A stretch of DNA of 64,000 nucleotides, taken from NCBI RefSeq assembly GCF_018687715.1, contig NC_056765.1:28196254-28260253 (forward strand), in the 5' to 3' direction. The DNA comes from Carya illinoinensis. Its lineage: Eukaryota > Streptophyta > Magnoliopsida > Fagales > Juglandaceae. The notes under the pieces were generated by a model that saw only the letters and a program-made list of their open reading frames with translations, did not search any database and was not told the origin of the DNA. Both the position numbers and the translations under genes were made by a program. How positions within the stretch are numbered: the stretch's first letter is position 1; the number at the start of each line of letters is the position of its first letter. This document shows, piece by piece, positions 31,340 to 44,479 of this stretch.

Positions 31340-33034
31340 TGCCGGAAAAAGTCTCAAGGAGATGAAATGAAGAAGGCTATAAACTAGTTGTTTCGGCAAG
31401 TCAAGGGATTAGAAACAAATTTCTAGAAAAGAAAATGGACATCTCCTCTCAATACATTTCATTGATTTCATTATTTAATATTTATTGATGTCAAGACAAA
31501 TAAGCAAAATAAAAAAGAATGAATACTACTTCTTATTACTCATAAAAGAAAAGTGGTCGGACCACTAGCCTCATTATTGGTATTGTTGCGACAAATGGAG
31601 ATTTTAGAATTGTCAAGAAGTGAAAAAAGATAATAAATAAATTTTAGCAATCACACAAGATACCAAGATTAAATGGTTTGAATTGCAGAAAAGTCTACAT
31701 TTATTGACGGAGATGATCTCAAAGGAATTCACTAATCAGAAGTAGAGTACATAAGAGTGTAAACAAATCACTCAAACCCAAAGACCCAATACACCAAAGC
31801 CTCACAATCTCATTAAAGAGAAAACACCAAATTGACTATTCGTGTGTATCTTGAGATCTATGCTCTGTATTCTCAGTTCTAAATTTTCAGATGAACGCTC
31901 TTATAGGTGAGAGTTGCATGTTTTTGAACCTGAAGATGGACAAAATAGAACAAACGTTAATTTAGGTAGAAAAATCAAGCCTTGCACGTAGGAGTCATAG
32001 GTTTCACTTTTGGTTTACAAGACTTGTATGTGCTAATCAGAGAAGTTGCTAGTTGATCTCATCCGGAAGAGGTTTTTGAAGTGTGGCCAAGAAAAAAGAA
32101 AAAGATTTCTTGGGTAACTTTTCAGTTTGGATTGGAATGCGAGTTAGAAACAAAGATACTCCCTCGTCAGGGTTGTGCATATGACCCGAAAATCCGATGG
32201 GTCCTATTAAAATGACCCAATCCAAATCGGCTTTTATTTAGTTGTTTCTAACATTCAATATTTCTTTGGTAGCTATATATTTTGGAACCAATGATATCTT
32301 TTAATTTGTTATTAATATAGAATATTCGCCATTATAATGTACTATGTCGTGTGTATATATATGTATGTATACATATATGTATAGCATAATAATAAATAAC
32401 TTCCTCCTGGAATATTACAGTAAAGGTAAAAAATTATACATAATTTGAAAAGTACATACAAATTAAATAAAACTGATCATATATTAAATATTAAAAGTTT
32501 CAAGTTGAACAAATAGGTACTGGATAAATGATTTTTCTACTATACTAATTGCATTTCTTTAGGAATTGTGAACAACGTATTTTCCTCAAATTCCTTGACA
32601 AATGAAAAATCACAATCTGGCAGTTATGGGCACTCATGATGTTCTGTCGTATTCTTTGTAAACATACAACAAACACTCCCCCAAACCTCCAACGTTCTGA
32701 TGATCACTCGCATCGGACGTACATAAACAAAGGAGGTTGATTATGTTCATTATCAACGAATCCAAAACATCGGGCGTTGTTGAAAACAAGATGAAACATT
32801 TAAATTATTTAAAGGAAGAAATTAAATACAAAAGAATTGAAGAACAACTACCTGATAAAAATTCTTCAACAAAAGGTTGAAAGATTTCAAGAAAAAATCA
32901 ATGAGGAAGTCATATTAGGAGCTTATCTTAAGGGAAAAAAAAATATTTTGAATTATGTTACATTAACTAATTCTTCAAGATAAAAGAGTCATAACGAGTG
33001 AAAAAAAAAAAAGAAAAAAAGAAAAAAAGAAAAG
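31340..33034. other. Spacer; possible remnant of an LTR
   Basis: AT-rich and without a recognised gene. The part around 31585-32190 begins TGTTGCGAC and ends near TTGTGCA. Strings such as caagattaaatgg and aacaccaaattgac recall plant LTR tails, but no target duplication or partner LTR is visible. A GAAAAAAA repeat lies at 33001-33035. Confidence 0.3.
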
Positions 33035-33177
33035 CTATTTGTGACGAGAATAGATTTGTTTTGATAAAAAAATAACTAACAACAAATAAGCAGTTTTCTT
33101 GTTGATATATATATTTATGTATGTATGTATATATGTAAGAGTCTCTATCTCAACCCAGCCGATGTGACATATTTGTA

Positions 33178-33262
33178 AGGCTGAAAGTTTAGCACATTTG
33201 TCCCATAATTCAAAAGGCATGAAAATGACCCTCATAAGATCTAAGAGCCCCTCTACAAAATA
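33178..33262. repeat. Segment shared with the break point of the NLR pseudogene
   Basis: It matches 4913-5030 (taaggctgaaagtttagcac..cataagatctaagagccc). It begins where homology to the receptor-kinase paralogue ends, so it marks the 3' truncation of the pseudogene to its right. Confidence 0.6.
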
Positions 33263-34195
33263 TTTATTCTCAATTTCCCCACTTCCCCCCAAGCTACTAT
33301 GAAAAGCAGTAAATGTTTTAAGCCTATGCAGCTTTTCCAAAGAAGGCACATTTCTAGTAAATATGTTCGCTACAATTTGAAGTACCTCCAAATTTTAGGC
33401 ATTGGATATTGAAGGAGGGATGGAACCAGTAAATTGGTTAGAGGCAATGGAAAAGCATAGGAGATAAGGAAGAGTACTTATGCCCAAGTCCCAAAATAGA
33501 CTCCCTCGCAATTGATTGTGCAATACATTAAAAACTCTAATAGAAGATTGATGGAGGGATGGTACCTGAAAACTTATTTTCAAAAAGTACAATAGCTGTA
33601 AGATTTATGAGTTGGCCTTGTGCACTCAGAATACTCCCACCCAAATTATTTAAGGGTACATAAAGTTCTTCAAGTGAAGATAAGCTTCCAAGAGATGGAG
33701 GAATACTTCCTGTTAGTCTATTGTTGTGTGCAAAAAATCCTCGAAGCTTTGACAAGAAGGTAAGCTTAGTTGGAATAGCTCCAACAAATTGGTTATAAAA
33801 AAGTAAGATGATTTCAATGTTAGAGCAATTTGATAATTTGGAAGGGATTCTGCCAACCATCGAATTGTTGTACAAGTATAACATCTTTAGAGCCTACGAG
33901 GTTCAAAGATGGTAGGCGCAACTCAGTGACCCTTTGTTACTGATGACTGCATGTAACGCCGTACCACAGGTAAAAGTGGGTGGTTTCATTCCATGAGCTG
34001 AAAACCATGAAAGGATCATGGCTTATTTTGGCCTTAAATTCAAGCAAGGCTACTTGGTCAGTCTTATTCCCGGCCATGGAATAGGTACTACAAGATCCAA
34101 AACACAAAACACAAGACATAAGCAACAAGAAGAATGCAAAAAGCAAACCAATAGAGTAGTGAAGTACTCGAGGTTGGAATTAGCCCCAAGATGCC
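33263..34195 (-). pseudogene. Second LRR receptor-kinase pseudogene, N-terminal half only
   Basis: It is a paralogue of 28148-31337. It preserves the signal-peptide region (CVLCFGSCSTY), the LRRNT region (ALLEFKAKISHDP..SSWNET) and several LRRs. The position matching the paralogue's ATG reads TTG, so the start codon is lost. About 100 bases of LRR coding sequence are missing near 33890-33935, and frames break near 33590 and 33395. Homology ends after the GGSGEIE stretch near 33265, leaving no transmembrane or kinase part. Its upstream region was split by the LTR element at 34518-38523. Confidence 0.85.
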
Positions 34196-34517
34196 AGGAA
34201 AAATCTAAGGAGATTAAATGAAGAAGTCTAAACTAGTTGTTTTGCAGCTCAATGAATGAGAAACAAATTCCTAGAAATGAAAATGGACACCTGCTCTCAA
34301 TCTTACCATCTTCAGCGCATCTTCTTCAATTATATATGGCATGTGATAAAGGACTGAATATGAAATAATAAACATTGACCATGTACTTGAGTCAATAGTT
34401 GGCCGATCACCAACGCGTGAAGACTACATATGTTTCATTTTGATCGGCGCATGCTGGTCACGTCTTGCTCATTTTTTAATGTCATTTGGGGAGACCCAGT
34501 GGCCATTACGTAGAAGT

Positions 34518-34848
34518 TGCTAAGGACGTGTTTCACCACCAACCACACGGATGACCTACAACTAACAAAAGGATAGCACTGGATGCCTTGGCGACACTCA
34601 GACGCCAAAGTCAGAATAATAATATGAGAGTCAAATTATGTAGTCAATCAAGTTTAGAATTTGTTACCTCTTGTAAGCTACCATAAAGATTATTTCCTTG
34701 GAGTGACAGGAGCCCAATTAGCCTTGTAAAACCTTTTCCTTTTAGGAGTGTGAATCCATATCCTTCTTCGGAGTGTGAGTCCATCTGTCTTATCTCTTAT
34801 TTACTTTATCTCTTAGCTAAAATTGTGGGGGCTCAAATATTCCTTCTA
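34518..34848 (-). repeat. 3' LTR of the LARD-like element
   Basis: It matches 38192-38523, for example ccacacggatgacctacaac and cagaataataatatgaga in both. It begins TGCTAAGG; the terminal CA is mutated to TA at 34847-34848. Confidence 0.88.
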
Positions 34849-37800
34849 GTTACCCCGCTAATTTTCTTTGTGCTGGCACATGGGAAATTAAATGCTTTGC
34901 ATTATTTGTACTTTCCTTTTACCCCGCTGGCTCGTGAGCATTTGCTTGCTTTTGTTTTTCCCTACCTCATTGAGGATTCATGCTAGTTAGTGCGTGTGGA
35001 TGTCTTCATTTCCTTTTGGTTAACTAGTTTTTCCCTACCTCACTGTGAACAAGGCTCGACCTTTGGTGGTTCGGCCTTTTGGTTGTCTTGGTAATCTTCA
35101 AGTCAACTGTGATGAAGTAACCTGCAGAAAAAACAATTCTGGTAGCTGTGAAGCCTTAGAAGGCCTTGATAATCTTCTAGTCAATAATCTACAAAATAAA
35201 TTTAGAAACTTGGTCACCGATTTCCCGCTCGGTTCCTGGTTTGTTGTTCGGTCCTGAGTTTGTTATTTGGTCCTTGGTTTGTTGTCCAGGTAAGAGAGGT
35301 TGGGCAGTCTAGAGAGTTGCCCGCCTATTAGGCGTATGGGAGGTAGGACGATCCTTAACCTTTTTTGCCTATTGGCTCGTCATGAGGGAGGTCAGGCAAT
35401 TAGATAACTTGTTCCACCTGTTGACTCTCAGCGAGATATGAATGAGGTCAGGCATCACAAGTCTTTGGACTCATCATAGGTGTTTAAGGGTGGCATGGTC
35501 TGATGACCTTTTGTGCCCTTTTTACATGGCACCGTGAGTCATTTAGGCTAATCATTGGTGTATGGAAGGATGCTCGAATGCACTGTTGTGGCAGGAGGCT
35601 GAGTTCAATCTCCCTGACAAGTTTTCATCGAAAACCAAATAGGTTAGTGTAATACAAATTACAAGTTTGAGATTTGTAAACCTAAGCCATTCCACTAGAG
35701 TATGACGAAAGCTAGTGAGACATGGGTGATGCTTATGGGCAGCCATGCTTTGGCATTGATGAAGGCCTGGGATGCCCGCAATTGATACCAAGTGGTCTAC
35801 TCTGATGCAAACAGACTAAGAAGCCTACATAGCGCCTGGGAGGGGCTTTGTGGCTGGTGCTCCATGTCTCATGGGTGATTCTAATGAAGTATACTCCCAG
35901 AGCATATAGCAACTCGGATTCTCGTGGACTCTCGAGGAGTTTCTGTGGGAAAAATCTCTAAAAACCCAATTTGTTAATAGAAATAAAATTACAATGGCAA
36001 GTTTCAAAGAGACATACTAGGATGATCTAGCCAATGCCTTGCTTGTATGAATTAGGACTCATAGTTGAGCCTAAATGCCTGAGCAATTGAAGTGCATTAT
36101 TTTTGTCTCCATGTTCGATTGTGCTAAGTACAGGGTGATTTAGCTGCTTTTTGTGGTCTGTGAGACCTCCACGCCCATTCGTTTGGTTGCACCAAGTCCT
36201 AAGAAGTTCTTCACAAAAAACAAAATAGGTAGTTATAATACAAATTACACGTTTGAGATTTGTGAACCTGAGCCACCCTGCTAAAGCGTGGCAAATGCTG
36301 GTGATATATGGGCAATGCCCATGGGTAGCCATGCCTTGGCACGAGCAATGGCAGAACCACATATGCTTTCCACAGAGACCAAGGTCTGGTTGCATGGTGG
36401 CAATGTCGATTTTGCTGCTCATCGAGAGGCATTGGTCTGGTTACTTGCCCAAAGTGTTGGCCTTGTTTGCTCGCCAAGAGGCACGGGTCTTGTTACCCGC
36501 CGAGGGGTGTGGGTCTTGCTCTCGCAAAGTGGCACGGGTCTTATTGCCCGCCAAGTGGCATTGCCCATCATGAAAGTAGCTAGCAACCGGGATATATTAT
36601 CTGCACTTGTGTGACTCTGGCAAAGTGTTGATCGCCATAAGGGTGGTGAGATGCATTTCAGTTATGTTCGCTGTGGCATTGCAATGGAGTTATGGTTTCG
36701 ATCTATTGTGTAGATCAGATCTTTCAAAATTATGTGGGTACATGGCTCCTATACGCAGCAGTCAGCCAGCATTGTGCATCCCATGCACATTGCAGGTTTT
36801 AGGTGGAACATGCATGTATGTGTATTTTGGCCAGTAGGGCATGCATGTACCCATAGAATACATCATGTATCTACTCTATTCCTCACATGTTTTCCCATTC
36901 CAATGAGCTAGAGAATATTTTTGTACCTATTCCAGTGTATCGATTTGTGGCATGAGGTTTCCATATGGATTTGTGGAGAGGAGCACTAACAAACTCCATG
37001 GCGAATAAACTCAGTGGGTAGCTACTTTGTTATGAGTAGTTGAGTGAGTTGCCTATAGTGCGCATGGGCGAGAACGGCTAGGGACTTTGGCGAGCAGCAC
37101 TGTGAGGTGTCTAGACCTCCTTTCCGGCAACATAAATATCTGGCAAAGTAGGTGGCGGTTGAGCTGGTTCCCTTTTGTTGCTCGCCGTCATGCTCCCAAT
37201 GTTCACATGGTACACAACCCTCATGGTGTACTGCTGGTGCAACGATAGGTTGAGACAAAAGTCCCTGACATGCACTGTGCATACCATGCACAGTGTGGGT
37301 AGCAGGTGCAGGATGGCAAGAACGATGAGGTGCATGGCGAGCGAACAGTTGGCGTTGAGTGGTCTCTTTTGGTGCGCACGGGCTAGAACGGCGAGGTGCA
37401 TGGCGAGGAGTAGTTGACGTCGAGTGGTCTCTTGTGGTGCTCATGGGTGAGAATGGCGAGGAGCTCCAGGGGTCGGGAACCAGTAGGCCAACACAGACGA
37501 TGTCGACGACAAACGATGCCGATGAGCAAGGTGGTGGTCGGCAATGGGCTGGCCGGTGCATGGATGCCTAGTTTGGTGGTCCTTCGATGGTGTGCATCCT
37601 CTGCCTGTGCTACACCAGACGCAACTAGGTACCAGTGTTGGGGAACCACCCCACCGGCTATAGAAACTGCAGTCAGTGCAGTTGGTGGGTGGTGGTCACC
37701 CTGCAAGCTCACAGACGCTTGTGTGTGGGCCTCCGGTAGTTTGTTGCTCTCTGCCCACATTGTGGATGACGTGCACAACACTTCGATTCAGTGAGTTTAA

Positions 37801-38191
37801 GGAAAAAGCCTTCGTCGTTGCTGTATCACCGGTGGGTCACCAATGGCTACGGCTTCCGCATGGTGGAGGAAGTGGGTGCATGCCGTGTACCCGTTCCTAG
37901 GTATGTAGTGCATGGTGCACGTGTGTAGTGCATCTGTTTCTTGTGTTCTTTCTCTACGTATAATATATGGTGTATATATATATTATTTGCCGCAGCATTA
38001 GTTTGTAAACAAAAAGAAAAAGAACAAAGTTGAGGAGATCTTAACTGATTTGTGGAAGACATTCTTATGAGTCGCGAAATTCCCCTACTCTCCTTTCCGG
38101 TATTAAGAAATTGCGGTTTGTGTGCAATTGTGTGGTGGCTAGTGTGTGAAAATCACGTTGAAGTCTATATTTATCCCACAGACAGCGCCAT

Positions 38192-38523
38192 TATTAAGGA
38201 CATATTTCACCATCAACCACACGGATGACCTACAACAAACAAAGGGGCAGCACTGGATGCTCTGGGGACACTCCGATGCCAAAGTCAGAATAATAATATG
38301 AGAATAAGAGTATGTAGTCAATTAAGTTCAGAATTTGTTACCTCTTGTAGGCTATTTATAGTGATTATTTCCTTGGAGTGATAGGAATCCAATTAGCTTT
38401 GTAAAACCTTTTCCTTTCAGAAATGTGAGTCCATCTCCCTCATAGGAGTGTGAGTCCATCTTTCTTATCTCTTATTGACTTTTTCTCTTAGCTAAAATTG
38501 TGGGGACTCAAATATTCCTTCCA
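38192..38523 (-). repeat. 5' LTR of the LARD-like element
   Basis: Partner of 34518-34848. It ends CCTTCCA immediately before the GAAGT duplication. It contains a short internal repeat gtgagtccatct (38425-38460). Confidence 0.88.
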
Positions 38524-38528
38524 GAAGT

Positions 38529-38770
38529 AATCTTGCCCTTAAAATGAGTTAGAGGTGAAGTCTGGTCTTGTACTTGAGCAGTGGGAAAAGAAGTCTGATC
38601 TTGAGGTGTGGATTAATGTATCCACCACAATTAATGTATCCAAATAACTGGTATTATTACTTGTTTGGCCTAAGGAGTTTGTATTCCATTCACAATCTAA
38701 TGACGACTATGTCTTTAGTCTTTCGGTCAGTCATATTGATTTAGCGTTTTGATAAGTGTTAGGTTTACAA
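38529..38770. repeat. Upstream-type module B, copy 2
   Basis: It matches about 16030-16410 with deletions, and continues the pseudogene's upstream sequence interrupted at 34517. No coding region. Confidence 0.6.
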
Positions 38771-38999
38771 GAATAAATATTACTAAAACAAGTTAATTAT
38801 ATAATATGTCAATCTATTTTACAATAATAACAAATTTATAATCTAATAAATTTATATTAAATTATATGAGTTTATAAATTTATATAAAAAATTTATTTCT
38901 GTGTAGTTTTTTAGATAGCTTTCAGTTTTGGTCAATTGGTCCAATATGTAAAAGTTTTCTAAAATAATACATAAAAAATAGCCAATCTACTGCTCAAAC

Positions 39000-39740
39000 C
39001 ATTGCTTAGGGTAAAAGGTGAATGACGATCCTTCTATTGAAAAGATTTGAAAATCAAGAAATTAAAGATAACCCGAACCCTGAACTTGGGGTTGTCGAGC
39101 TATTATTTTGTTTCATTCGTAATCTTTATTTCTAAATTAAATTATATATATTAATAATTAATTTTATTTTTATTTTCTTTCTATTGGACATGATCAGTAT
39201 CCTTCTGTTCACTTGCTTAGCAAATTTTTTTTTTCTTCCTAACAAACACTTGGCAACATCATAACTATTCATTTATGTTCCATTAAAATGAAAGGACAGG
39301 ATTAATTAAAACAAATTAGGCATCCTAGTCCCCACTCACTAGGTCATGCTTATGGAATGTGGTTAAAAAAAAAAAAAATTAACCATAAAAAAAATTATAC
39401 AAAAAGAAAAAAAGTTATTTCTTTTCTGAATTAGGAGTGGCACTACTGCCACCAGTCCCAGCTCCCGCCGAGTTTCTGTTAGTTATGTTAGTGTGTTCTC
39501 TTTTTGTTTTTTTCTTTCCATGTACTTTTTTTAATACTTTTAAATATATTAACGGTGGCTCCTAGCTCCCAGTGGGACTAGCATTATTCTCATAATTAGA
39601 TAGGCTAAACTTGGCCGTTGAGGCTAAAGACTCTAACCCAACTTTCTAGCATTGGGTTAATGTTGGATTGTCAAGTGGGACAAAGCAAAGGAAATGTAAC
39701 GTGGATTTTATTTTGATCTCCCCCCTTTGATAATATAAGA
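39000..39740. repeat. Upstream-type module A, copy 2
   Basis: It matches 14950-15735, including the ggccgttgaggct and caagtgggacaaagc regions. Here module B lies to the left of A, whereas at 15-16.4 kb B lies to the right of A, so the order is rearranged. An AT-rich small-element-like stretch follows at 39745-39800. Confidence 0.6.
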
Positions 39741-39787
39741 GAAATAATATAAATTTGAGGTCATAGAGTGCATAAATACTGTGCAAT

Positions 39788-42700
39788 TCTTTTTAAAAAA
39801 GTGAATAAATACTAGAGTTAATAACATCATCAGCCGGAATAGCTCTCCTTCTAGCTCTCCAAACAAAAAAAGACATTTTTTGGAATCCATTCTTTCCATA
39901 GCCATTTTTTCCAAGAACACACTTCATCCCTGTTTCTGATTAACTGCCATGTTAACTTTGTGGGGAATTCCCCATTTATTGTATGCTGCCATACGCATAT
40001 ATTAGTTCCTGGTTTAAGCTGCACACTTGAAGCCACAATTTTGGCCAAAATAGCGTCATTTACCAACGGCTGTATCCGATTCAATATAGGCCTCGACTCA
40101 TCAAACATGTCTTTAACCTGCAGCTTCTCATTTTCAATAATAGACATAGACACTTTTAAGGAACCATCACCTAACCAATTTTCCATCCAAAAATTAACAT
40201 TTCCTTCCCGAATTAACCACTTCGAATTATTTAGCACTTTTGGCATAAGAGCTATAATTCCTTTCCAAAATCTCGATCCTCTATTTTTCTGCTTAACTGA
40301 AAACACATGATCATTTCCAACATATTTTGAAGCAAAAAAATCAGACCACATCGTACCTCCTTTAATTAATTTCCAAGCAAACTTCATAAGTAAGGATTCT
40401 TGGACTTCATGAAATGCCCGAATACCAAGCCCTCCCTCCTCCACCGGTAAACAAATTTGTTTCCACGAAATCCATTTCCTTTTTTTATTTTCTGCCGAGT
40501 ATCCCTATAAAAAATTTGACAAAATCTTCTTAAGCCCCGAAATAATCCCTTTTGGAATATTCAACACCGATAACATATGAATAGGCATACTATTGAGCAC
40601 ATGTTTGATAAGCACAATTTTTCCCCCAAAAGATAAAATTTTACTCTTCCATCCAACTACTTTCTTCTGGACTTTAGCCAAAAACGGATCAAACATATTA
40701 TTTTTCATGCGCACCCACATATAGAGGCACCCCCAAGTAGGTGCACGTCCAATTTCCTTCTATGAAACCAGAAATATCTTTCAAAGCCATCTTTCTTTCC
40801 GCCGAAATAGAAGAGAAAAAAATAGACAACTTAATTGAATTAATTAGTTGGCCCGACATGATTTCATATCTCCTCAAAACCTATATAATATTACTCATAG
40901 ATGCCCTTCCTCCATTAGCAAAAATAAGAAGATTATCCGCATGCAACAAATGGGAAATCACATAACCTCCACTAGAATGAAAAGGTTTAATATAGCCCGA
41001 CTAGAAATCTTTTTTTAGCATACGCGATAAAATTTCTTTCGCTAAATAAATAAATAAGGTGAGAGAGGATCACCTTGTCGAAGACCACGCGAAACCTTGA
41101 AAAAACCTCTAGTGCAACCATTAAGCATCACTGAATAGTAAGGGGATGAAATAGCATTAAAAATGATGCTACACCATCTTTCCGAAAAACCCAACTTCTG
41201 AAGTACCGTCAATAAAAAGCTCCAATTAACCCGATCATAAGCTTTTGCCATATCAATTTTTAGCATCACATTTCCACCTCTTTCTTTCCTGTTAATACCT
41301 TGAACTAATTCCTGAGCAATCGACATATTATCAAAAATACTCCTTCCCCTAATGAATGTAGCCTGCTCAGGGGAGATGATTTTATCCAGGATCGGAGCCA
41401 TTTGAAAAACCATAATCTTTGTCATAATTTTGTACATGACTGAGCAAAGACTAATAGGCCGAAATTGACTGAAGCCCACAGGTTCATCTACCTTCGGAAT
41501 CAGTACTAAGTTTGTAGCACCAAAGAACGTAGAAAATGGTTGACCTGCAAAAACATCAGAAGCCATTTCTAACAGATCATTTTTCACAATATCCCAAGTT
41601 ATCATGAAGAAACTTGCAGCAAAACCATCAGGCCCCGGGCAGCTATCTGTTGGAATCGACCATAAAGCATCCTTCACCTCCTTTAAAGAAGGTTCAGTAC
41701 ATAACATCTCATTCTCAGACCCTGAAACAACCTGATCAATTAAATCTATATCGGCCGAGTCCCAATTGACCCTTGACGTCACAAGTAACTCCTGGAAAAA
41801 ACGGACTGCCTCCTCATGTACTGCTTCCGAAGATGTGAGTAAGGTACCGTCTGTCAACCTCATATTTACAATGTTCTTACTTTTCTTCTTTAGCCGCATA
41901 GAAGCTTGAAAGAATTTAGTATTAGCATCCCCCTCAGCCATCCATTTAATTTTGGATTTTTGACATGCCAACATCTCTTCTCTATGAACCCATTGAAGAT
42001 GTTCCTGCTTATATTTTATCAACTCATTATCTATTTGCTCCGAATAAGAATTCGTAATATTAAGTTCCAAGTCCACAATACGGTCTTCCAGCTTTTTGAG
42101 TTCATCCTCTACTCGACCAAAAGTTTGTTTGTTCCACTTCCGTAAAGCACCTTTCAGTAATTTTAATTTCCTGCTTATTCGAACCATAGCACAGCCATTA
42201 ATACATGAATTCCACACTTCTTGTACCAGAGGAATAAAACTATCATGCGAACCCCATATACAAAGAAATCTGAACAGACGAACACAAAGCTCCTGATCTC
42301 GATTTAATTTTATCAACATTGGTGCATGATTAGATGACGACCTCGGCAAATAGGATAGCTGTACATCTACAAATAAATTCGAAAACAGCAAGTTAACCAT
42401 CACACGATCCAATCTTGCCCAAATTCTACTACCTCCAATTCTTTCATTACACCACGATAATTTATTACCATTACAAGGAAGATCCATTAACGCACAGTCT
42501 TGGATACAATCATTAAATTCTCTTTTCGCACGAGAGGCCTGTAAAAGCCCCCCTACCTTTTCATTATCACACCGAATAATATTAAAATCTCTCCCAACAA
42601 ACCAAGGACTACTACTAAAATTCTGCCCTCGCAAAAAATCCCAAAGCTCCAATCTCTTAGCTCGAAAACAGCTCGCTTAAACAACCGTAACAAGAATTTT

Positions 42701-44340
42701 ATGATTTGCTTTGATAAACCATCCACTAATTGCTTGATCCGACATAGGTATGAGTTCAAAGTCAAACTCATCCTCCCAAAAAATCCATATTTTTCCTCCA
42801 ACCCCTACATTATCAATAAAAGACTGCAACTTCATCCATCGCCCCCATCTACTGCATTTATTCACTTGAACAAAAGGTTCTAAAATGGCCACCATTGATG
42901 GACGACTTTTATTCAAAATACGTCGAAGCCTACTTTTTGACGAAAGAATTCCTCTAATATTCCAAATCAGAATATGCATCAAAATTAAATAATTTTTTTG
43001 AGCGAGTCCGCCGCTCAAGCCTCACAATAGATTTCTCCTTCCTTAACCCATTCAAATTTTTCAGAGGTACTTGCATCTCAGGTTCGGATTTGAAATTTTT
43101 TTCTGCTAGCTCATTCAACCCATCCTCATCATCTCCCTCAGATCCTTTTCTATACGGAACAGCTGCAATTGCCATGTCCTCCCCATCCAACAGGAATTCT
43201 CGATCCCCCACCTCACCTAATTCAAACTCCAACGCCTCGTCCACCAAACAAAGTGAGCTTCTCGGTTTAGCATGCACATTAATTTCCTGATTGACCTCTT
43301 CAGATACTTGCTCTATGATATCAACCCATTTCCTTCCCTGGTTTCTTTTTTGAGTATTCTGAGGTAACACTTCATGTAGCCTTTCATCACGAGTTAGATC
43401 ATCTCCTCTTCTAGCCTGAACCTCTCCACCTTCAATACACAGCTCAGGTAATATTTCATCACGTTGCATATCCTCCCATTTATCATATAATTCCCCCCCT
43501 GTGACACGAACCACACGTTTTTTCCATGAGTTTTCTTACTCTCATCCAATGTAGAACTCTGTTTTAGCTTTTTATCTACCACTGGACGTTCACGCCTCAA
43601 ACACTTTGCTTCTAGATGTCACTGTTTTTTACAAAACACACAGAATTTTGGGAGAGATTCGTATATTACCTCCTGATAACGACTCGTAGAAAGGCCCGGT
43701 GTACCCAACCAAAAAAAGGGGCTAGGAAACATTCACTTCAACACAGATTCTCGGAGCCTCTGGCTGAGTCACACACGCCGTGGCGTTATCTCTCTTCAAG
43801 TACCGACCAAACCCATTCCCAATACTCCTTAAAATTGATTCCTGGAAAAAATTTGGTGGCAAACCCGGTAATGTAATCCATACAGGAACCCATGGCATAT
43901 CATCTTCTTCATTGAAATCTGAAGTCCAATGAGACACACGAAACGACACCCCATGAATCTCAGAATTTCCTCTTGCCATCACAGAGATGAAATCCTCTTC
44001 TTTCGCCATCCAAACCAGTACATTCCACGGATTCCTTAATTGCCCAATCACCAGTATGGATTTCAACCCCCATCTCGTCTTAATAAAACCCCAAACGTGA
44101 TCCAGCGAAGGTCTACGTCTAAGGAATTTCAGCACCACAGAAAACCGAAACGGCTCAGCAGATTGTTGAATCTCCACCTTTGTAAAGTGAAAATACATTT
44201 CTCCATCTTGAAACCGCGGTTCACGTGCAGGAAGATTCACATTAGGAAGGAACTGTGGGTTCGCAGCAACCACCTCCGCAAAACCCAGAACAGGATGCCC
44301 TCCCACACTGCTCGTAATCGTCCCCCCTGTTCTCCATGAA
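39788..44340 (-). pseudogene. L1-type LINE, 3'-truncated and mutated
   Basis: ORF1 (about 44330-42954) encodes a DUF4283-type RNA-binding region (FVSHWTSDF..MPWVPVWITLPGLP at about 43860-43940) and a CCHC zinc knuckle near 43605-43650 whose Gly position is now a TGA stop. ORF2 starts ATG at 42977-42979, overlapping the end of ORF1 by 26 bases. It encodes the endonuclease (WNIRG, LEPFV, VGRDFN) and reverse transcriptase (LVLIPK, FRPISLCSV, KIDMAKAYDRVNW, GLRQGDPLSPYLF). There are stops near 42667 and 41041, and the catalytic box reads HADN near 40910 instead of the usual A-D-D. The zf-RVT region follows (40444-39800). No RNase H domain or poly(A) tail is present. Confidence 0.9.
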
Positions 44341-44479
44341 GTCCAGGATCTTCACCAACGCCTTGCCCTGCCCGGGGCGGCAAGGATCAGGCTGCTGAAA
44401 GCATGCAACCCTAGTCGCCCAACCAGAATAGAGAGAAAATAAAAATAAAAATAAAAATCTCCTTGCCACGTCAGCCCCC

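Larger units (their letters stand above)
34518..38523 (-). mobile_element. Non-autonomous LTR retrotransposon (LARD-like)
   Basis: Direct LTRs at 34518-34848 and 38192-38523 are about 331 bases long and diverged by small changes. A perfect 5-bp duplication GAAGT flanks the element (34513-34517 and 38524-38528). Read on the minus strand, the LTR starts TGGAAGG, and the interior begins with TGGCGCTGTCTGTGGGA (38174-38190), resembling the primer-binding site of plant Gypsy Tat/Athila-type elements. A G-rich tract near 34849-34866 precedes the 3' LTR. The 3.3-kb interior has no gag or pol motifs; long frames such as 37022-37561 minus lack recognisable domains. It contains internal direct repeats (about 35630-35770 and 36205-36345). 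Confidence 0.88.

Noticed and set aside
31585..32190. Solo LTR
   Set aside because: TG..CA-like ends can be found, but no target duplication or partner is visible.
37022..37561. 179-codon minus-strand frame in the LARD-like element
   Set aside because: It has no recognisable domain, overlaps other long frames on both strands in a GC-rich stretch, and lies in a non-coding-type element.
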